Source: Pseudomonadota bacterium (lineage in GTDB: Bacteria; Myxococcota_A; UBA9042). From it: 38,130 nt of DNA. The position numbers and the translations under genes were made by a program. The stretch spans positions 1 to 38,130 of the forward strand of contig SXNM01000194.1 of the NCBI GenBank assembly GCA_005777155.1, written 5' to 3'. The notes beneath the pieces are model-generated. The model had not been told where the DNA came from. It did not search any database and saw only the letters and a list, made by a program, of their open reading frames with translations. Shown one piece after another: positions 32,121-38,130 of this stretch. Each line of letters starts with the position of its first letter. The first letter of the stretch is position 1.

Positions 32121-33521
32121 CTAGGAGCGATCGAACGCTGCGTCGGCCCGTATCATGGCGACGACCACTTCGAAGTGGTGGGTGTGCGGCATCGTATCGA
32201 CCCAGCTCGCAGAGACACGCCGGTAGCCCGCCGCCGCCAGCGTCTGTAGGTCGCGCCGCAGGGTGTTGGGCGCGCACGACACATAGACCAACCCCGCCGG
32301 CTGGCGCCAGGCCGCCTGCTCGCAGACACCCTTGGCGCCTTGACGGCCGGGATCGAGGAGCCACAGCGTGTCGCCTCCGCCCGGTAGCGGCAGCGACTCT
32401 GCGTCGCCCTGCGTCAGCTCGAGCTGACCGGCGTCGCGCCCAGCGCCAAGCACCGCACCGTGGAGCGCCTCGGCGCGCTCCACCGCGGCGATATCGAGCT
32501 CCACGCTGCGTACCCGCCCGGCGACGTCGAGCAACAGCGGCGTCAGGTTGCCGCTGCCGGAGAACAGGTCGAGCCCGAGCGCGAAGGGACGGCCCCGCCG
32601 CCGGACAAGCTCGCGCAATCCGGCCCGCACGGCGGCTCGGATCGCGATGTTGCCCTCGACCGACGCTTGGCAGAAGCCGCCGGCAGCCGCCCACTCTGTG
32701 GTCGCGTCCCCTTCATCCTTGAGGGCCACCCGCACCGCTCCCACCGAGAGCGCCAGCCCAGGCGCCTGCACCTGCAGGCCGACGATCGGCGCGCCGCCGT
32801 CCGGGGGCGTCTCCGCGAGGAACCCCTCCAGTGCCGCCACCGAAGGCGCTGGAGCCCCGCTTCGCAGCCGCACGTGCAGGGCAAGGAGCGCGCCGCCGTC
32901 GCCCAGCGTCATCAGCAGCTCCCCCTCTTCGACGAAGGGCGCCGCAAAAGCCCGCAGCCGCGGCAGCCAAGCGTCGAGGCCCGCCACCAGCTGCGGGCAA
33001 CGCTCAAGCGCTACGAGCTCGGCGCTCCGTGCTGCCATCAGGCCCACACGCAGCTGCCCCCCTTGCCGTCGCAGGTGCAGCCGCGCGCGTCGCCGCCAAG
33101 CGAGCGGCGCACCCCCGCCGAGCCCGGCCAGGGCTGCGTCAGCATCGGCGGCGAGTGTGAGTGGCTGCAGCGCCCGTTCGGCCAGCCCGGCGCGGAATCG
33201 TCGCTGGCGCGCTGGCATCACGTGCTGCAGGCCGCAGCCGCCACAGCGGTCCGCCACCGGGCAGGGCGGACTGACCCGGTCCGGCGAGGCGGTGAGCAGC
33301 TTCACGATCTGGGCACGCAGGACGCCCTGACGCCGACTCGGCGCGCTGATCTGGACCCGGTCACCCGGCACAGCCAGCGGTATTAGCACCGCTTCCCCAC
33401 TCGGCAGCCGCGCGACTCCATCGCCCAGGCCCGCCAGATCGACAACCTCGACCTCCAGCGGCGACTGTCGCGTCGCGGACCCGGTCGGTTGCGCCCGCGG
33501 CGCTCGCACTTGACTTGACAT
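32121..33521 (-). CDS. TrmA/RlmC/RlmD-family RNA (uracil-5-)-methyltransferase
   Basis: N-terminal TRAM-like region, 'CPVADRCGGCGLQHV' cluster motif, 'LDLFSGSGNLT', 'LLDPGRQGAKG', 'VYVSCAPNTLRRDLQTL'. Confidence 0.92.
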   Translation of the reverse strand: MSSQVRAPRAQPTGSATRQSPLEVEVVDLAGLGDGVARLPSGEAVLIPLAVPGDRVQISAPSRRQGVLRAQIVKLLTASPDRVSPPCPVADRCGGCGLQHVMPARQRRFRAGLAERALQPLTLAADADAALAGLGGGAPLAWRRRARLHLRRQGGQLRVGLMAARSAELVALERCPQLVAGLDAWLPRLRAFAAPFVEEGELLMTLGDGGALLALHVRLRSGAPAPSVAALEGFLAETPPDGGAPIVGLQVQAPGLALSVGAVRVALKDEGDATTEWAAAGGFCQASVEGNIAIRAAVRAGLRELVRRRGRPFALGLDLFSGSGNLTPLLLDVAGRVRSVELDIAAVERAEALHGAVLGAGRDAGQLELTQGDAESLPLPGGGDTLWLLDPGRQGAKGVCEQAAWRQPAGLVYVSCAPNTLRRDLQTLAAAGYRRVSASWVDTMPHTHHFEVVVAMIRADAAFDRS

Positions 33522-33577
33522 TCCTAGCGTTCCTAGCCTGCCCAGCCCCGCGACCAATGCGACGGCGGAGGATTGGA

Positions 33578-34735
33578 ATGAACAGCGTCCTGCGGCCACA
33601 ACAGCCTTCTCTCGTCTACCTCGTGGGATGCGCGGTGCTCTTCGCGGCCAGCGCCTGCACGACCAGCAGCGGCGGCGGTGGCAGCCTGGCGGTGCCATGC
33701 GCCCTCGACGGTAGCTGCCCGCTGAACATGGTCTGCTCGGGCACCATCTGCGTCGCCAACGGAGACGCCTTCGGCGGCGGCGCAGGCGACACCGCGGGCG
33801 GCGACGGCGCTGGAGCAGCTGACGCCGGCGGCGGTACAGGGGGAGACGCCGACGCCGCCCCAGCCGACACCGCCCCAGCCGACACCGCCCCAGCCGACAT
33901 CGCCCCAGCCGACACCGCCCCAGCCGACACCGCCCCAGCCGACACCGCCCCAGCCGACACCGCCCCAGCCGACACCGCCCAGACCGACACCGCCCCAGCC
34001 GACACCGGCGGCTCCGATGCCCAGGGCGCTCAGGGTGTATCGATCGCCGGGCTGCAGCAGGGCACCGCCAGCGTCGTCTGTGCAAAGACCGATGGCGAGG
34101 CGACAACCGTCTCTGCTGCCAACCTTGAGGTCGGCATCGCCACGGCGCCCATCGCCGCGCTCGGCACCCTGCGCGTCTTCTACCTGCGCCCCGAAGGCGC
34201 TCCCGCTCAGAACGGCAGCTACCAGGGCATCAAGGTCGTCGTGTTTGGCAAAGAACCGCTGGCCGTCGCCGCCGGCGATCGCGTCCGGGTCAAGGGCGAC
34301 GTCGTCGAGTACTTCTGCGAGACCGAGATCAAGACCGACGCCGGGAAGGTCGAGGTGCTCGGGCAGTCGTCCTTTGCCCCTCAGCCCTACGTGGTCTCGA
34401 CCGGTGATCTGGCAGCGAGCTCGGCAGGGAGCGAGAAGTTCGAGGGTGTCTACGTCGAGCTGCAGAACGTCGCCATCGTCTCGGCCAACGTCATCGGCAG
34501 CGACGGCAAACCCCACGGCTCCTTCGCCGTGGCGCAGATCGGCAGCTCGTCGCCAGAAGTCCACGTCGGGCCAACCGCCGGGACCACCTTCACCAAGAAG
34601 AACCCGAAGACCGGCGAGACCCTCACCGTCTTCGTCGGCAACGAGGTGTTTGCGTCGATTCGCGGCCACTTGACCTACTCGTTCGGGACGTTCCAGCTGC
34701 GCCCGACCTCCAGCGCCGACCTCGTCGCCAAGTAG
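33578..34735 (+). CDS. Lipoprotein with APADT repeat linker and C-terminal OB-fold-like domain
   Basis: Start after GGCGGAGGA; lipobox ASAC; Cys motif [19 protein letters not shown]; '[17 protein letters not shown]...[23 protein letters not shown]' resembles OB-folds of extracellular nuclease-type proteins. Confidence 0.8.
   Translation: MNSVLRPQQPSLVYLVGCAVLFAASACTTSSGGGGSLAVPCALDGSCPLNMVCSGTICVANGDAFGGGAGDTAGGDGAGAADAGGGTGGDADAAPADTAPADTAPADIAPADTAPADTAPADTAPADTAPADTAQTDTAPADTGGSDAQGAQGVSIAGLQQGTASVVCAKTDGEATTVSAANLEVGIATAPIAALGTLRVFYLRPEGAPAQNGSYQGIKVVVFGKEPLAVAAGDRVRVKGDVVEYFCETEIKTDAGKVEVLGQSSFAPQPYVVSTGDLAASSAGSEKFEGVYVELQNVAIVSANVIGSDGKPHGSFAVAQIGSSSPEVHVGPTAGTTFTKKNPKTGETLTVFVGNEVFASIRGHLTYSFGTFQLRPTSSADLVAK
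33857..34006 (+). repeat. 15-bp tandem repeat (~10 units of gccccagccgacacc) encoding APADT
   Basis: Read directly; one unit has APADI and one AQTDT. Confidence 0.92.
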
Positions 34736-34817
34736 GAGACGGCCGCGGCGCGCTCCGCCGCCCGGGTTGGGTGCCGCCGAACGGCAGTCCCGCCGGCCGG
34801 CCGCAGCTCTGTCTCGA

Positions 34818-36341
34818 TCAGCTGGCGTCGCCGCTGCGGCGGTCGATCTTCTCAATGAGGCTCAGCAGCTCGGCCGCGGCACGGTCGAACAGCTTGCGGT
34901 CACGGCTATCGACCGACGGACCCTCATCGTCGCGCACCGACATCGGATCGACATGGGCGCCCTTGTGGCGAATCCCGAGGTGTAGATGCGATGCCGTCGA
35001 GCGGCCACTGCTGCCGACACCGCCGATGACCTGGCCGCGCCTGACCTGCTGACCCGCGCGCACGCTGCGGTCAATGCTCGACAAGTGCAGGTAGTCACTG
35101 CCGTATCCGCGAGCGTGGCGGAGCTTGATGTACCGCCCGGCGACGTGGTCGCGACCGACAGCGACGACGACCCCTTCAGCCACGGCGCGCACCGGCGTGC
35201 CCGCCGAGGCCGCGAGATCGATGCCCAAGTGAGGGCGCATCTGCAACAAGATCGGGTGCATACGCATACCAAAGCCAGAGGTGAACCGCGCCCCGGGCAC
35301 CGGCTCGCGCAGGAAGAAGGCACCAAAGCCCTTGCCATCCGGCGTGAAGTAGCCGTGCGACGCCTCGCCATCAAAGCGCAGCGCCGTGTGGCGGCCCGCG
35401 GCGCCGCGGTAGTCGACCGCCAGCAGACCGGTCACACGCACCGTCTCGCCGGCAGCGACCAGCTCCTCGAAGACGACCCGCAGCTCATCGCCCACTTGGA
35501 CGTCACGCTCGAGGTCGAGCCGCTCCTCAAGCACTTGCGCCAACATACCGATGAGGGCGTCACCATGGCCGCAGCGTGTCAGCGATACCGCGAGGCTGCC
35601 ACGCATCCCGCAGCGCAGGACGCGCCGCACGATCTCACCGGGAACGCCCCCCAGCTCGGCGCGGAAGCGGAGGCTGGCGTCGGCATCGCCGGTCAGCGCC
35701 AACGCATCCTCCAGCAGCCGGGCCTTGGCCTCGCCCTTGCCTGATCGACCCTCGCTCGGCAGGCGCGACACTGTGACCGCGTCGGCTCCTTGAGCGTTGG
35801 AGATCACCACCTCGCGCAGCGCCGCCGCGTCGAGCGGGCTGTCCTCATCGAAGCGGGCCAGCAGCCGTGTGCCCGGCCGCAGCTTGCGGGGGTCACGCAG
35901 CGTGCGGTAGGCATCGATCACGCCTCGCGCCGCCTCGCCATGAATGTAGAGCGCCGCCAGCGCGCCCTCGAGCGTGGAGCCGGCCTCAATGACCCCGGCG
36001 CGCTCGATCAGCGTCGCCAGCGGCTGAACCGGGGCGCCGGCGATGCGGCTGGCCGACTCCTCGACCGGCGGCGGCACCTCGGACGGACCTCCTGGGCTGC
36101 GCCCAGCTGGGTAGGCGCGGGCCGCGTCTGCCCCACCTGTCGCTGCACCGGCGGCCTCGACACGCTCGGACCGCAGCGACTCCAGCCGCGTCTGGGCGTC
36201 GAGGGGGGCGGGTTCGGCGTGATCGCCCTCGCCCCACCACAGGTGAGCGGCGACGACCAACGCGATCGCCGACAGGGCGCCGAAAGGGAGCGAGGCGCGC
36301 TGCGCCCGACCCGATCGCCAACCGCCGCCCTGCAAACGCAT
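34818..36341 (-). CDS. M23-family metallopeptidase (LytM type), membrane anchored
   Basis: 'TSGFGMRMHPILLQMRPHLGIDLAASAGTPVRAVAEGVVV', 'DYLHLSSIDRSVRAGQQVRRGQVIGGVGSSGRSTASHLHLGIRHKG'; N-terminal TM. Confidence 0.93.
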   Translation of the reverse strand: MRLQGGGWRSGRAQRASLPFGALSAIALVVAAHLWWGEGDHAEPAPLDAQTRLESLRSERVEAAGAATGGADAARAYPAGRSPGGPSEVPPPVEESASRIAGAPVQPLATLIERAGVIEAGSTLEGALAALYIHGEAARGVIDAYRTLRDPRKLRPGTRLLARFDEDSPLDAAALREVVISNAQGADAVTVSRLPSEGRSGKGEAKARLLEDALALTGDADASLRFRAELGGVPGEIVRRVLRCGMRGSLAVSLTRCGHGDALIGMLAQVLEERLDLERDVQVGDELRVVFEELVAAGETVRVTGLLAVDYRGAAGRHTALRFDGEASHGYFTPDGKGFGAFFLREPVPGARFTSGFGMRMHPILLQMRPHLGIDLAASAGTPVRAVAEGVVVAVGRDHVAGRYIKLRHARGYGSDYLHLSSIDRSVRAGQQVRRGQVIGGVGSSGRSTASHLHLGIRHKGAHVDPMSVRDDEGPSVDSRDRKLFDRAAAELLSLIEKIDRRSGDAS

Positions 36342-36468
36342 CGGACCCCCGCTGCGAGTCGTGTCCCGCTCAGCGGAGACTGTGCGTCAGAGTGGCGATC
36401 TTGTCAACGCGGCCTGCCCTCCGCGACCGCGCCAGCTGGCTTCCCGCCGTGGAATTCTCATGCACCTC

Positions 36469-36496
36469 TTGCAGAAGTCGCCCGCGCGCGTACACT
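36469..36496 (+). promoter_or_regulatory. Candidate sigma70-like promoter (TTGCAG-16-TACACT)
   Basis: Read in the 290-bp divergent gap upstream of the 36632 gene; weak consensus match only. Confidence 0.25.
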
Positions 36497-36631
36497 TCGC
36501 GCCCCGGCCGCTAGGGTAGGGTCGGGCGCGTCGCGCTTGGCCCCTGTAGAGGGTTCAGGCGCCGTCAGGGTATAGGCGTCGGCAGGCGGGCGCCTCACCA
36601 ATCCAATCGGGTCGCGGCCGCGGAGCAGATC

Positions 36632-36877
36632 ATGGACGACACCTTCATGCGCGAGTTGATGCTCTTCGTCGCGATTATCGGCATCTTCGTTGCGACCGTG
36701 CCCTTCGTGCTGCGCGGCCGCATGGCGCCATCGATCGATCCGACAATCGGCGGCGGCCACGCTGCCCGGCGCGAGGCCGACGATGACGACGAGGCCAGCG
36801 CCGGCGGTGAGGGCCAGATCAAGGTGTCCCGTAAGCGCAAGGCGCGTGCGCGCGACACATCCCGCAAGCCCGCCTAG
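36632..36877 (+). CDS. Small single-TM protein with charged C-terminus
   Basis: MDDTFMRELMLFVAIIGIFVATVPFVLRGRM..., acidic then basic tail; in line with the downstream oxidoreductase gene. Confidence 0.6.
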   Translation: MDDTFMRELMLFVAIIGIFVATVPFVLRGRMAPSIDPTIGGGHAARREADDDDEASAGGEGQIKVSRKRKARARDTSRKPA

Positions 36878-36969
36878 ACATTCGGCGGAGCCCTGGCGGC
36901 GGCGCGGTCGCCGACGCCCGACTCCGCTCTCCGTCGGCGAACCAGCGCGCGGGCGCAGGAGGTCGGGCG

Positions 36970-38130
36970 ATGTCCATGGGGGAGTCGACAGCGCAGACGC
37001 GACAGCGCGAGACGCTTGAGTCGGTGGTGGTGCGCTTCGCCGGCGACTCCGGCGACGGAATGCAGCTCGCCGGCAGCCAGATGACGCTAGCTTCGGTGCT
37101 GGCCGGCAATGATGTCGCGACCTTTCCGGACTTTCCAGCCGAGATCCGTGCGCCCGCCGGGACGCTGGCCGGCGTATCGGGCTTCCAGCTGCACTTCGCC
37201 AGCGACGAGGTCTTCACCCCGGGTGACGCTGTCGACGCCTTGGTGGCGATGAACCCCGCCGCGCTCGCCAAGAACCTCAACGCGCTCCGCAAGGGCGGCC
37301 TGTTGATCGTCAACCGTGACGCCTTCACCGCGCGCGGCCTGAAGATGGCGGGCTACGCCGAGAACCCGCTGCAAGACGGTTCGCTCGCCGAGTATCAGCT
37401 CTTCGAGGTCGACCTGTCGCGCCTGTGTCGCGACGCCTTGGCAGACACAGAGCTCGGCTCCAAAGAGGTCGAGCGCTCGAAGAACTACTTCGCGCTTGGG
37501 CTGATGTGCTGGCTCTACGAGCGGCGGCTCGAGGTGGTTGAGGAGGAGATCGCGGCCCGCTTTCAGGGCAAGCCGCACCTGCTCGACGCCAACCTCGCTG
37601 TGCTGCGCGGCGGTTGGGCCTATGGCGAGAACTCGGAGCTGTTCCGGATTCGTTTTACGGTGCCGCCGGCGCCGGCCGGTGCGCCTGGCATCTACCGCAA
37701 CATCACGGGCAACGAGGCCGTGGCGCTTGGGCTCGTCGCGGCGTCGGTGCAGTCCGGGCGTGACATCTTCTTCGGCTCGTACCCGATCACCCCGGCGTCG
37801 GACGTTCTGCACGCGCTCGCAGGTCAGAAGTCGTTTGGTGTCAGGACATTCCAAGCCGAGGACGAGATCGCCGCCGTGTGCTCAGCGCTCGGCGCTGCGT
37901 GGGGCGGACAGCTCGCCGTGACCTGCACTTCAGGTCCGGGCATGGCGCTCAAGCAGGAGGCGATCGGCCTCGCGGTGATGACCGAGCTGCCGCTGGCGGC
38001 TCGTGCGCATCGGGCAGCGCAGCACTGGTCCGCCGCAGGCGCGGTGCTCCTCGAACTCAGGAAGACAGGCGCACTGGAGGCTGCGGCGAGGCTGTGGATT
38101 CCAGCCATGCTGTCCGTACGCCGTCCCGAC
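36970..38130 (+). CDS. 2-oxoacid:acceptor (2-oxoglutarate ferredoxin-type) oxidoreductase alpha subunit, partial
   Basis: AGGAGG before ATG; 'VVVRFAGDSGDGMQLAGSQMTLASVLAGNDVATFPDFPAEIRAPAGTLAGVSGFQLHF' and 'FQAEDEIAAVCSALGAAWGGQLAVTCTSGPGMALKQEAIGLAVMTELPL'; open at the edge, divergent after ~37993. Confidence 0.9.
   Translation, partial: MSMGESTAQTRQRETLESVVVRFAGDSGDGMQLAGSQMTLASVLAGNDVATFPDFPAEIRAPAGTLAGVSGFQLHFASDEVFTPGDAVDALVAMNPAALAKNLNALRKGGLLIVNRDAFTARGLKMAGYAENPLQDGSLAEYQLFEVDLSRLCRDALADTELGSKEVERSKNYFALGLMCWLYERRLEVVEEEIAARFQGKPHLLDANLAVLRGGWAYGENSELFRIRFTVPPAPAGAPGIYRNITGNEAVALGLVAASVQSGRDIFFGSYPITPASDVLHALAGQKSFGVRTFQAEDEIAAVCSALGAAWGGQLAVTCTSGPGMALKQEAIGLAVMTELPLAARAHRAAQHWSAAGAVLLELRKTGALEAAARLWIPAMLSVRRPD

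Noticed and set aside
33857-34006. Possible CRISPR-like array
   Set aside because: Contiguous 15-bp tandem repeat without spacers and in frame with a lipoprotein CDS.
32121-34106. Full 661-aa extent of the methyltransferase ORF with CRLGR repeats
   Set aside because: The N-terminal extension is the antisense of the 15-bp repeat of the divergent lipoprotein; the true start is probably 33521.

Overview
High-GC window with about 25 densely packed protein genes on both strands. The style (many lipoproteins with Asp/Gly/Ala-rich linkers, Cys-rich and RCC1 repeat surface proteins, a Ser/Thr kinase, VIT/VWA) suggests Myxococcota/Deltaproteobacteria; this is inference. Housekeeping or metabolic genes I recognise: MoaD/MoaE, GTP-type PEP carboxykinase, a TrmA/RlmD-type RNA uracil methyltransferase, two parvulin/SurA-type PPIases, an M23 peptidase, a B12-binding-type radical SAM protein, and a 2-oxoacid:acceptor oxidoreductase alpha subunit running off the right edge. 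Accessory genes: a DUF4139 lipoprotein with an OmpA-like insertion, a ferritin-like diiron lipoprotein, a beta-propeller/di-heme cytochrome lipoprotein, a P-domain/Cys-repeat/fibrinogen-like surface protein, a long Cys-repeat + RCC1 lipoprotein, and a MerR + VIT/VWA pair with overlapping start/stop. Main oddities: (1) the Cys-repeat/RCC1 gene is interrupted by an in-frame TGA exactly at a conserved Cys and by a frameshift near its 5' end; (2) the VIT/VWA gene is frameshifted in a short homopolymer; (3) the last ~45 codons of the window diverge from the expected oxidoreductase sequence; (4) TAG is the dominant stop codon; (5) a dyad and possible leaderless promoter precede the MerR gene. I recognised no tRNA, rRNA, CRISPR array or transposase. 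No complete new system is demonstrated; the MerR-VIT/VWA pair and the surface lipoprotein set are the best candidates.
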